Part shown: piece by piece, positions 1 to 5,920 of the stretch
Layout: each line of letters starts with the position of its first letter
How positions within the stretch are numbered: position 1 is the stretch's first letter
Source of the DNA: CATJXY01 sp964623925
Lineage (GTDB): Bacteria; Bacillota_I; Bacilli_A; Erysipelotrichales; Erysipelotrichaceae
DNA length: 13,262 bases
Reading direction: 5' to 3'
Assembly (NCBI GenBank): GCA_964623925.1
Contig: CAZUVT010000047.1
Location: 1-13,262, forward strand
Notes under the pieces: model-generated
What the model was told of the DNA's origin: nothing
The model's input: the letters and a program-made list of their open reading frames with translations, nothing else
Databases searched by the model: none
Made by a program: the position numbers and the translations under genes

Positions 1-180
1 AATAAAAAATTCCAGGATCTTTTCCATGACTTCATCTTTGCTTAGACCGTCGACAAAATAATAGGTGGCATGATGATTTCCAATCGTCAGATCCCGTTCG
101 ATGATATCAAAATTCTGTTCGATCCTTAAAGTGTCATGGATCTTTTTTTTATTTTCCCGGTATGAGTCATTCAATTGCAT
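1..180 (-). CDS. Spore germination protein, GerA/SpoVAF-type (N-terminal fragment)
   Basis: The gene starts at the ATG whose complement is 178-180 and runs off the left edge, so only the first 60 residues are visible. A good ribosome binding site (GAGGTGG on the minus strand, about 186-192) precedes it. The visible part contains NFDIIERDLTIGNHHATYYF followed by VDGLSKDEVMEKILEFF. This resembles the soluble N-terminal region of clostridial GerA-family proteins related to SpoVAF, in which an IG-x-x-x-A core precedes a '(I/V)DG-x-x-K-D-x-(M/L)' segment. Family members are inner spore-membrane proteins: GerA A-subunits form nutrient germinant receptors, and SpoVAF is linked to dipicolinic acid channel function. 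The assignment rests on recalled motif similarity only. The membrane domain needed to separate GerA from SpoVAF lies outside the window. The gene is divergent from dut. Confidence 0.68.
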   Translation of the reverse strand, partial: MQLNDSYRENKKKIHDTLRIEQNFDIIERDLTIGNHHATYYFVDGLSKDEVMEKILEFFI

Positions 181-221
181 AGTTTCCACCTCATTATTAT
201 TTTGCAGCATTTTCGGTGTTT

Positions 222-245
222 TAAACAAAAAATAAATCTTGTTTA
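222..245. repeat. Inverted repeat TAAACAA-N10-TTGTTTA in divergent intergenic region
   Basis: A perfect 7-bp inverted repeat (222-228 and 239-245) with a 10-bp spacer lies between the germination gene and dut, directly upstream of the possible dut -35 element. The arms are 17 bp apart centre to centre. The position suits a dyad operator for a transcription factor acting on one or both divergent genes. The arms are AT-rich in an AT-rich intergenic region, so chance is a real alternative. Confidence 0.3.
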
Positions 246-274
246 TTTTCAAGGCGAAAATGAAATGATATACT
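246..274 (+). promoter_or_regulatory. Possible promoter of dut
   Basis: TTTTCA (246-251) and TATACT (269-274) are separated by 17 bp, a weak -35 with a good -10 of the sigma-A type. The predicted transcription start would fall near 281, almost on the ribosome binding site CGGAGGG (281-287). The leader would then be very short, which lowers confidence. Confidence 0.35.
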
Positions 275-293
275 TATGAACGGAGGGTTAAAT

Positions 294-797
294 ATGGAAA
301 AAATAGCACACTTCGAACGTGTTTCCTTTGATCAGTTTTGTGAAGGCTTTAAAGAGGGAACAAGTAAGGAAGAACTAAAAAAAATGTATCAAGATCTGAA
401 ATGCCCGAAAAGGGCAACCGTTGGTTCGGCCGGATATGACTTTGTTGCGCCGTTTGACATTGAAATTAAGCCGCAGGAAACAGTGAAGATTCCTACCGGA
501 ATAAGATGCGGCATTCATGAAGGATGGGTCTTGATGATTTTCCCAAGGAGCGGCCTTGGATTTAAATATCGACTCCAGTTGAACAATACAGTCGGTATCA
601 TAGACAGCGATTATTACTATTCTGATAATGAAGGACATATCTTCATTAAAATAACAAATGACAGCTATGAAAATAAGATCTGCAAGATAAAAAAAGGGGA
701 AGGTTTTGCCCAGGGCATCTTTGTCCCATTTGGGATTTGTGATGATGACGAAGTAAAAGAATTAAGAAATGGCGGTTTCGGGAGTACGACAAAATGA
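294..797 (+). CDS. dut: dUTP diphosphatase (trimeric dUTPase family)
   Basis: The enzyme hydrolyses dUTP to dUMP and pyrophosphate in the cytoplasm, keeping uracil out of DNA and supplying dUMP for dTMP synthesis. The five motifs of the trimeric family appear in order in 167 residues: SAGYDF (45-50), PRSGLGFK (84-91), LNNTVGIIDSDYY (97-109, the catalytic aspartate region), KGEGFAQ (134-140) and NGGFGSTT (159-166), the P-loop-like tail that closes over the substrate. Motif 3 is followed by a slightly longer, Tyr-rich stretch (YYYSDNEG) in place of the usual Y-R-G. About 40 residues precede motif 1, more than in the smallest family members. The ATG at 294 is chosen because GGAGGG (282-287) lies 6 nt upstream. 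The in-frame ATG at 276 lies upstream of that site. The stop overlaps the next start. Confidence 0.93.
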   Translation: MEKIAHFERVSFDQFCEGFKEGTSKEELKKMYQDLKCPKRATVGSAGYDFVAPFDIEIKPQETVKIPTGIRCGIHEGWVLMIFPRSGLGFKYRLQLNNTVGIIDSDYYYSDNEGHIFIKITNDSYENKICKIKKGEGFAQGIFVPFGICDDDEVKELRNGGFGSTTK

Positions 798-1195
798 AAA
801 ATTTCTTGACAAGACTCAGAAGCTTTATGGCCAGAAGATATGGGACAGATGATCTGAACCGGTTTATTTTGCGGAATGTTTTTGTTTTGGCTCTTATTGG
901 TGTGCTTTTTAATTCGATTCTTTTCAAATCAATCTCCATTCTTCTATTGGTTTATGCGATCTCTCGGGCAATGTCAAAAAAGATTTGGGATCGTCAAAAA
1001 GAAAATTATCAGTTCAAAGAAATGATGAAGCCGTTCAACAACAAGATGGATTTGATCGTGAAGAATCTGAAAGACAGAGATCATCGTTATTTTCGCTGCG
1101 AACATTGCGGTCAGATCGTCCGCGTTCCAAGGGGTAAAGGTAAAATTGAAATCAAATGCCCGCGATGCAGAAAAAGATTTGATAAGAAAAGCTAG
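794..1195 (+). CDS. Small membrane protein with C-terminal zinc ribbon, function unknown
   Basis: This 133-residue protein has three parts. A basic N-terminal segment contains MARRYGTDDLNRF (12-24). A hydrophobic stretch at about 28-58 could form two short membrane helices. A cytoplasmic tail ends in a four-cysteine zinc ribbon, with CEHC at 102-105 and CPRC at 122-125 flanking VPRGKGKIEIK. The same architecture (GxDxLN motif, hydrophobic pair, VPRGKGK between two CxxC pairs) occurs in a conserved uncharacterised family of Clostridia and relatives, recalled from memory. The start codon overlaps the dut stop as ATGA, with GGGAG about 9 nt upstream, so it is probably translationally coupled to dut. 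No enzymatic motif is visible. Zinc binding and membrane location are inferences, and no function is proposed. Confidence 0.8.
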   Translation: MKNFLTRLRSFMARRYGTDDLNRFILRNVFVLALIGVLFNSILFKSISILLLVYAISRAMSKKIWDRQKENYQFKEMMKPFNNKMDLIVKNLKDRDHRYFRCEHCGQIVRVPRGKGKIEIKCPRCRKRFDKKS

Positions 1196-1224
1196 TTGAC
1201 TTTCAAATCGACCTCAGTTATAAT
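1196..1224 (+). promoter_or_regulatory. Consensus sigma-A promoter of tyrS
   Basis: TTGACT (1196-1201) and TATAAT (1219-1224) are separated by exactly 17 bp, the best promoter match in the window. The -35 begins at the base after the TAG stop of the preceding gene. Transcription should start near 1231, giving a leader of about 230 nt before the tyrS start. Confidence 0.88.
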
Positions 1225-1230
1225 AGGTTT

Positions 1231-1443
1231 GCGTTGAAGAGAAAAGAGCTTAAGGTTACGAATTATAGAGAGACAATGGCTGCTGGAAATTGTTATCGGA
1301 CTTAAGAAATACACCTCGGAGCTTCTTATTGAAAAGATAAGACGTAGACTTTGCGTTAAAAAGGAATGAGGCATTCATTTTCGAATGTGAACTAAGGTGG
1401 TACCACGTTATCTAAGCGTCCTTGATACAAGGATGCTTTTTTA
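1231..1443 (+). ncRNA. T-box leader (tyrosine-specific riboswitch) of tyrS
   Basis: The leader senses uncharged tRNA-Tyr and controls read-through into tyrS. The 14-nt T-box AAGGTGGTACCACG lies at 1394-1407, directly before a terminator hairpin. In Stem I, CTTAAG at 1249-1254 pairs with CTTAAG at 1301-1306. The strand 3' of this helix is AAATACACC, placing the triplet TAC (1310-1312, a tyrosine codon) in the specifier loop, followed by the usual A. The distal part has AGAGAGA and GGCTGCTGGAAA (about 1267-1289), typical of the T-box apical motifs that contact the tRNA elbow. A Stem III candidate is GCATTC (1371-1376) with GAATGT (1383-1388). Specifier, downstream gene and terminator all agree. 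The exact 5' end is inferred from the promoter. Confidence 0.93.
1416..1442 (+). terminator. T-box regulated intrinsic terminator
   Basis: GCGTCCTT (1416-1423) pairs with AAGGATGC (1429-1436) across a GATAC loop, with one G-U pair, and is followed by six T residues. It lies 9 nt after the T-box. The competing antiterminator would pair the T-box region with upstream leader sequence when uncharged tRNA-Tyr is bound. Confidence 0.9.
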
Positions 1444-1462
1444 TTACAGGAGGAAAAGAGAA

Positions 1463-2722
1463 ATGAATTTTTTTGAAGAGTTGAAATGGCGCGGTTTAGT
1501 CAAAGATGTGACTGATGAAGAGGGACTTCAGGAGCGTATCCTGAATCCGATGACCGTTTATTGCGGCTTTGATCCGACAGCGGATTCTTTGCATATCGGA
1601 CATTTACAGCAGATCTTGTTGCTTAGAAGATATCAATTGGCAGGACATAAGCCGATTGCTTTATGCGGAGGCGCAACAGGAATGATCGGTGATCCACGTC
1701 CGACAACTGAAAGAAAGATGATTTCAATTGAAGAGGTAGCTCACAATGTTGAATGCATTCGTTCTCAATTGGCTCACTTTTTGGATTTTGATGAGACGAA
1801 ACCGAATTGTGCAATTTTGGAAAATAACTACAACTGGCTTGGGGAAATGAATATTCTTGAATTCTTGAGAGATTATGGAAAGCATTTCAATGTCAGCTAT
1901 ATGATTTCCAAAGATATTATTGCCAGCAGACTGCAATCCGGTATCAGTTTCACAGAATTCACTTATACGATCCTGCAGGCAGCAGATTTCCTCCACTTAT
2001 ATCAGACATACAACTGCGAAATGCAGATCGGAGGAAGCGATCAGTGGGGAAATCTTGTTTCCGGAACCGATTTGATCCGCAAGATCTGCGGCGATAAAGC
2101 AAAAGTTTATGGAGTGACATCACCGCTGATCACAAAGAGCGATGGTTCTAAATTCGGTAAGAGTGAAGGTGGAAACATCTGGCTTGATCCGAATAAGACG
2201 AGTGCTTATCAGTTCTATCAGTTCTGGGTCAATGTTTCCGATGCGGATATCGAATCTTTATTGAAGCGCTTATCTTGCCGAAGTGTCGAAGAAATTCAGG
2301 CTTTGATCAAATCGAAAGAAGAAGCACCTCATTTAAGAGAAGCTCAGAAAGCCTTGGCTGAAGAATTAACTTTGCTTGTCCATGGCGAAGCGGGTCTTGA
2401 AAGTGCTAAGCGGATTACAGAGACTTTGTTTAAAGGTGATATTACAACACTTGCTTTCGAAGAAATGAAAGAAGCTTTACATGATGCCCCAAGTGCCATG
2501 ATTACTTCGGGAACATCTTTGGCCGATGTTTTAGTTGAAGCCAATATTGCCAAGAGTAAGCGAGAGGCAAGAGAGTGGATCACACAGGGATCGATCCAGG
2601 TCAATGGTCAAAAGATTCAGGATCTTGATTTTATAGTCACGAAAGAAGATGCTTTCAACAAGGAATTGACGATCATTAAAAAGGGAAAGAGAAATTGGTT
2701 TGTATGCAGTTATAAGAATTAG
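1463..2722 (+). CDS. tyrS: Tyrosyl-tRNA synthetase
   Basis: This class I aminoacyl-tRNA synthetase attaches tyrosine to tRNA-Tyr using ATP. The 419-residue length matches bacterial TyrRS. The Rossmann catalytic domain carries HIGH at 44-47, the tyrosine/tRNA-site segment GGSDQWGN at 190-197 and KFGKS (the KMSKS equivalent) at 230-234. The C-terminal S4-like RNA-binding domain spans about 352-419, including SLADVLVEANIAKSKREARE and VNGQKI. The ATG at 1463 is chosen because AGGAGG (1448-1453) sits 9 nt upstream. The reading frame is open further upstream, but that stretch is the T-box and terminator and is not coding. The gene is controlled by the tyrosine T-box in its leader. An intrinsic terminator overlaps its stop codon. 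Confidence 0.97.
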   Translation: MNFFEELKWRGLVKDVTDEEGLQERILNPMTVYCGFDPTADSLHIGHLQQILLLRRYQLAGHKPIALCGGATGMIGDPRPTTERKMISIEEVAHNVECIRSQLAHFLDFDETKPNCAILENNYNWLGEMNILEFLRDYGKHFNVSYMISKDIIASRLQSGISFTEFTYTILQAADFLHLYQTYNCEMQIGGSDQWGNLVSGTDLIRKICGDKAKVYGVTSPLITKSDGSKFGKSEGGNIWLDPNKTSAYQFYQFWVNVSDADIESLLKRLSCRSVEEIQALIKSKEEAPHLREAQKALAEELTLLVHGEAGLESAKRITETLFKGDITTLAFEEMKEALHDAPSAMITSGTSLADVLVEANIAKSKREAREWITQGSIQVNGQKIQDLDFIVTKEDAFNKELTIIKKGKRNWFVCSYKN

Positions 2723-2745
2723 GCGGTGAAAACTGCCTTTCTTTT
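2722..2745 (+). terminator. Intrinsic terminator overlapping the tyrS stop codon
   Basis: GGCGGT (2722-2727) pairs with ACTGCC (2732-2737) through a GAAA tetraloop, with one G-U pair, and is followed by TTTCTTTT. The stem begins at the last base of the tyrS stop. The T-tract ends 4 nt before the AGGAG ribosome binding site of the methyltransferase. The six-pair stem is short, so partial readthrough is likely. Confidence 0.68.
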
Positions 2746-2760
2746 AAAAGGAGAGAACAG

Positions 2761-3546
2761 ATGAGAAACCTTGAGTTTTTAAATAATCACTATAAAGACG
2801 GTCAGGAAGAGGGTCGATTGAAGACAAAAGTAGGAAATATTGAATATATCACCACGATGAAAATGATCCATGAGTATCTGCAAGAGGGAATGCGTATTCT
2901 TGAGGTAGGAGCAGGGACCGGCAGATATTCGCTGGCTTTGGCTGATGAAGGGGTTGAAGTGGATGCCATAGAATTGGTTGAAGAAAATCTGAATATCTTG
3001 AAGTCACATATCAAAGAGAATTATAAGATCCATGCTTATCAGGGGGATGCCTTGGATCTGTCGCTTTATGAAGATGAAATATTTGATATGACTTTATTGT
3101 TAGGACCGATGTATCATCTTTATCACGAAGAAGATAAGGTCAGATGTTTGAAAGAAGCTCTCCGTGTAACGAAAAAAGAAGGAATCGTTTTGGTTGCTTA
3201 CTGCATGAATGAGGCAACGATCCTGCAATTTGGATTTATGCGCCGAAATATTTTAGATTGCGTGGAAAAGAAGATGATTACCGATGACTTCAAATGCTTG
3301 TCGGAAGAAAAAGATATCTTTGAACTGGTTCGAATTGAGGATATCGATCATATTAATTCTCAATGTTCCGTCGAAAGAATCAAGCTTGTATCTTCAGACG
3401 GACCTTCGAATTATCTTGCAGAAACGATCGAACAGATGGATGAGGAAACTTACCGGCTGTATATCGATTATCATTTAAAAACATGCGAACGATCAGATCT
3501 GATCGGAGCCGGAAATCATGTTTTAGATATTCTGCGGAAAATTTGA
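2761..3546 (+). CDS. Class I SAM-dependent methyltransferase, substrate unknown
   Basis: This 261-residue protein has the class I methyltransferase fold markers. Motif I is ILEVGAGTGRYS (46-57), the glycine-rich SAM-binding loop. An acidic end of strand 2 is DAIEL (68-72), and a motif II-like strand appears as DEIFDMTLLLGPMYHL, with YEDEIFDMTLLLG typical of small-molecule methyltransferases. The later KEALRVTKKEGIVLVAYCM matches the conserved strand 5 region after the helix. The C-terminal part, with MDEETYRLYIDYHLKTCE, is common to a widespread but uncharacterised Firmicutes group. The start has AGGAG (2749-2753) 7 nt upstream. No promoter is evident between the tyrS terminator and this start, so transcription probably depends on readthrough from tyrS. 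The substrate cannot be deduced. Confidence 0.85.
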   Translation: MRNLEFLNNHYKDGQEEGRLKTKVGNIEYITTMKMIHEYLQEGMRILEVGAGTGRYSLALADEGVEVDAIELVEENLNILKSHIKENYKIHAYQGDALDLSLYEDEIFDMTLLLGPMYHLYHEEDKVRCLKEALRVTKKEGIVLVAYCMNEATILQFGFMRRNILDCVEKKMITDDFKCLSEEKDIFELVRIEDIDHINSQCSVERIKLVSSDGPSNYLAETIEQMDEETYRLYIDYHLKTCERSDLIGAGNHVLDILRKI

Positions 3547-3586
3547 TTTCAACGGAAGGAATAGGGTTGTTTAAGGAGGGGATGAT

Positions 3587-4060
3587 GTGGAAAGAACATT
3601 TTTTGAATCCATTCAGATCATTGAACCGATTCAAAACGGAAGCTGTATTTATTTAAGTCAAGGCAAGAAAATAACTTCAGAACTAAGTCCTGTACAATTT
3701 ATAAAAGAAGGAATGGTTCTATTTGGACAAGATGCGGAAAGTGTAAAGAATGACTATCGGAAGATGACGGGATTTGTACAGAAAGCGCCGATTCTTTTTA
3801 TCAGCGATGAACCGATCCTCTTTTTTCCGACTCATTCCGATACTTTTGAAAAATGTTTATTCTTTCAGTATCAGCGTATTGCCAAGATCAGCAAACACAA
3901 AGAAGGAGCACTCATTCTATTTAAAGACGGAACGATCTACCGGACTGATCTTGATATCCGCATCTTGAAAAAACAGATGCAGCGATGCCGGCAGTATCTG
4001 ATCCGGATCGAAGAGAGAAAACAGAATGCTACTGCGATCTTAAAAATTAAAATGGATTAA
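3587..4060 (+). CDS. ComK-like competence transcription factor homologue
   Basis: I assign this 157-residue protein to the ComK family by pattern. The central stretch KAPILFISDEPILFFPTHSDT (66-86, not quoted further) corresponds to the Bacillus ComK region 'K-x-P-I-x-(V/I)-x-x-x-x-x-I-F-L-F-P-T-x-S'. The following YQRIAKI (95-101) and LILFKDGTIYRTD (109-121) mirror its 'H-V-x-x-x..VTFSNGKTMELP' part. ComK activates DNA-uptake genes in Bacillus by binding AT-box pairs in minor grooves. The homologue is shorter than Bacillus ComK (192 residues), missing mostly the C-terminal tail that in B. subtilis mediates degradation. It starts with GTG at 3587, with AAGGAGGG (3573-3580) 6 nt upstream. ATGATG at 3582 lies between them in another frame. 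No competence gene is nearby, so a role in competence is not established. Confidence 0.72.
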   Translation: MERTFFESIQIIEPIQNGSCIYLSQGKKITSELSPVQFIKEGMVLFGQDAESVKNDYRKMTGFVQKAPILFISDEPILFFPTHSDTFEKCLFFQYQRIAKISKHKEGALILFKDGTIYRTDLDIRILKKQMQRCRQYLIRIEERKQNATAILKIKMD

Positions 4061-4066
4061 GAAAGC

Positions 4067-4096
4067 GTGTCAAATGCCTCCTTGTTTACATATAGT
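4067..4096 (+). promoter_or_regulatory. Possible promoter of the asparagine-synthetase-type gene
   Basis: GTGTCA (4067-4072) and TATAGT (4091-4096) are separated by 18 bp; the first matches four of six bases of TTGACA and the second five of six of TATAAT. The start would fall near 4103, on the ribosome binding site. The -10 lies in the loop and 3' arm of the inverted repeat described in the next entry. Confidence 0.32.
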
Positions 4097-4109
4097 AAAT
4101 TGGGAGGTA
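4075..4109 (+). promoter_or_regulatory. Inverted repeat masking the ribosome binding site of the next gene
   Basis: CCTCC (4077-4081) pairs with the ribosome binding site GGAGG (4103-4107). TTTAC (4085-4089) pairs with GTAAA (4095-4099), leaving an ATATA loop. Between them are two wobble pairs and one T-T mismatch, and an outer T-A and G-U pair may extend the stem. In RNA this forms a hairpin of about 15 positions that hides the Shine-Dalgarno sequence of the ATG at 4115. In DNA the same dyad TTTAC-ATATA-GTAAA could be an operator. No T-run follows, so it is unlikely to be a terminator. Confidence 0.62.
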
Positions 4110-4114
4110 TTTCT

Positions 4115-5824
4115 ATGAATGATTTTAAAATGATACTTGATTATTCAAAAAAAATAAGACCGACAGAAAGTGATTTTGAAGTTTTAGAGGGAGGAAGCAT
4201 CTGTTGGACAGGAGCAATGACAGATCAGATTTCATATCACCATGACACCATGAATATTGCCTTGATTGGAAATGTTTTGGCTAAAAATGAGGAAAAATGC
4301 GAATTGCGTGATCTGGATCTGATCAAGAATATGATTCATGTATTTGGACAAGATTTTATTCATCACATCAAAGGCGCATTTATCCTTATTACTCAAATCC
4401 GCGACCAAATTTCAATTTATCGGGATCCGCTTGGATTGAAAACGATCTATTATACGAGTTCAGTTCAGACACCCTGGTATTTTTCAACTTCTTTAGACTA
4501 TCTGACAGAGCAAATCGGAGCAGTGCTGGATCGAAATGGCATGATGGATCTTTTCTCAATGGCTCCTTCATGCAGAGAAGGAAATACCTTTTTCAAAAAT
4601 ATTCATGAACTGAAAATGGGTTATGCTCTCCATATCAGCAAGAATAAGACGATTCAGGAATGTTACTACCGGCCAAACAATCTGCATGAAGAGAAAAGTT
4701 TTGAAGAAACAAAAAGAGATGTTCAGATCATCCTGGAAAAATCAGTAGAAGATAATCTTGAAGAGGGACACTGTGCCAGCTTTTTATCCGGTGGTATTGA
4801 CAGCAGTATTCTCTGTGCCATTGCCGCAAAGAAAAGAGAGGATCTTTCCACTTATTCTCTGGAATATGAAGGGAACTCCGATTATTTCAAGGGATACAGC
4901 TATCAGACAACAGAAGATCATGATTTTATTGAGCTGATGAAAGATCGTTATCATATGGATCACGAATGTTTTATTTGCAATCAAAGTGAATTGGCAGATC
5001 TGCTTTTGCCTTCTATGCTGGCTCATGAGGGACCGGGAATGGCGGATATCGATTCGGCAATGCTGTGGCTCTGTCAGAAGACAAAAGAGAAAGAAGACTG
5101 GGTCTTATCCGGAGAGTGCAGCGATGAATTCTTTGGTGGATATCCATGGTTCTATCGTCCGGATCTGCTTGAAAAGGGTGGATTTGGATGGATCAGATCC
5201 CTTGAAGAAAGAAACCGGTGCCTGAATGAGCGCATGAAGAGATTGGACTTTGAAGGATATTTAAAGGATGTTTATCAGGAAACTGTTTCCGCCGTAAATA
5301 TCGATCCATTCTTACCGAAAGAAGAAAATGAGATTAAAAAGATCATGTATATGACGACTCATCAGTTTATGCAGACATTAGTTAAACGTCAAAATGCAAT
5401 GTCCAATGCAGCAGGAATTGAAGTTCGTGTCCCGTTTGCGGATCTGGATCTGTTCAATTATCTATGGAATGTACCATGGAAATATAAATTCTATAACGGA
5501 AAAGAAAAAGGTCTTTTAAGAGAAATCTACAAAGATGCTTTACCGAAAGAAGTGGCAGAGCGCAAGAAAAATCCGTTCCCGAAGACCTATCATCCAAAAT
5601 ATACGGAATTAGTGGCAGAGAAGCTATTGAAATCAATTCATGAAGAGAATAGCGCATTGAAATTATTCTACGATATGGATCAATTGCATCGTCTGATCGA
5701 AGAAAGAGGAAGCTCCATTCAGACTCCATGGTATGGACAGTTGATGATGGGACCTCAATATCTGGCCTATCTTTACCAAATCGATCAGTGGTTTAAGATC
5801 AAGAAGATCAAAGTCGAGTTTTAA
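4115..5824 (+). CDS. Asparagine synthetase-like protein lacking the catalytic N-terminal cysteine
   Basis: AsnB enzymes amidate aspartate, using ATP and ammonia released from glutamine. The synthetase half of this 569-residue protein looks complete. It has the pyrophosphate-loop SGGIDSS (225-231), SGECSDEFFGGYPWF (332-346) and the later GIEVRVPFADLDL and YNGKEKGLLRE, typical of the clostridial AsnB group. The N-terminal glutaminase half is not. The protein begins MNDFKMILDYSKK, not Met-Cys-Gly, so Cys2 is absent, and only the later part of the domain is recognisable (DFIHHIKGAFI at 80-90, IYRDPLGLKTIYY at 101-113). The usual NGE-x-YN segment reads IGNVLAKN (51-58). It is some tens of residues shorter than family members of about 600. 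An upstream in-frame stop (4058-4060) excludes a missed N-terminus. It may use free ammonia or another nucleophile. The start has GGGAGG (4102-4107) 7 nt upstream. Confidence 0.82.
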   Translation: MNDFKMILDYSKKIRPTESDFEVLEGGSICWTGAMTDQISYHHDTMNIALIGNVLAKNEEKCELRDLDLIKNMIHVFGQDFIHHIKGAFILITQIRDQISIYRDPLGLKTIYYTSSVQTPWYFSTSLDYLTEQIGAVLDRNGMMDLFSMAPSCREGNTFFKNIHELKMGYALHISKNKTIQECYYRPNNLHEEKSFEETKRDVQIILEKSVEDNLEEGHCASFLSGGIDSSILCAIAAKKREDLSTYSLEYEGNSDYFKGYSYQTTEDHDFIELMKDRYHMDHECFICNQSELADLLLPSMLAHEGPGMADIDSAMLWLCQKTKEKEDWVLSGECSDEFFGGYPWFYRPDLLEKGGFGWIRSLEERNRCLNERMKRLDFEGYLKDVYQETVSAVNIDPFLPKEENEIKKIMYMTTHQFMQTLVKRQNAMSNAAGIEVRVPFADLDLFNYLWNVPWKYKFYNGKEKGLLREIYKDALPKEVAERKKNPFPKTYHPKYTELVAEKLLKSIHEENSALKLFYDMDQLHRLIEERGSSIQTPWYGQLMMGPQYLAYLYQIDQWFKIKKIKVEF

Positions 5825-5852
5825 ACTGTTTAATTAAGTTTATCTTAAAATT

Positions 5853-5884
5853 AAATTAAGGGCGGAGTTTTCCGCCCTTAATTT
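5853..5884 (+). terminator. Strong intrinsic terminator after the asparagine synthetase homologue
   Basis: AAATTAAGGGCGGA (5853-5866) is a perfect 14-bp complement of TCCGCCCTTAATTT (5871-5884), with loop GTTT. The A-rich 5' flank and T-rich 3' flank allow termination on either strand. It separates this gene from the VanZ-family gene. Confidence 0.88.
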
Positions 5885-5892
5885 GTTATAAT
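5884..5892 (+). promoter_or_regulatory. Possible extended -10 promoter of the VanZ-family gene
   Basis: TGTTATAAT (5884-5892) matches an extended -10 (TG-N-TATAAT). No -35 hexamer is visible because that position lies in the terminator stem and loop. The transcription start would be near 5899, about 20 nt before the gene. Confidence 0.5.
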
Positions 5893-5920
5893 TAAACTAT
5901 ATTTTAAAAGAGGTCAGGCA

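Noticed and set aside
198..226. Sigma-G/F-like promoter for the germination gene on the minus strand (GTTTA, 17 bp, CAAAATA)
   Set aside because: The match is partial and the transcription start would fall on the ribosome binding site.
1397..1462. In-frame upstream extension of tyrS
   Set aside because: It starts inside the T-box and crosses the terminator; the ATG at 1463 has a strong AGGAGG and gives a normal TyrRS length.
3582..3656. 24-codon ORF starting ATGATG that overlaps the start of the comK-like gene in another frame
   Set aside because: The ribosome binding site is only 1-2 nt away from its first ATG, and the peptide shows no pattern. It could compete with the GTG start, but nothing supports translation.
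4067..4114. GTG-initiated upstream extension of the AsnB-like protein that might restore the glutaminase N-terminus
   Set aside because: It adds only 16 residues, with no cysteine at position 2 and no ribosome binding site; the ATG at 4115 is well served.
4115..5824. Pseudogene of asnB
   Set aside because: The reading frame is intact for 569 codons and the synthetase motifs are conserved, which suggests selection rather than decay.
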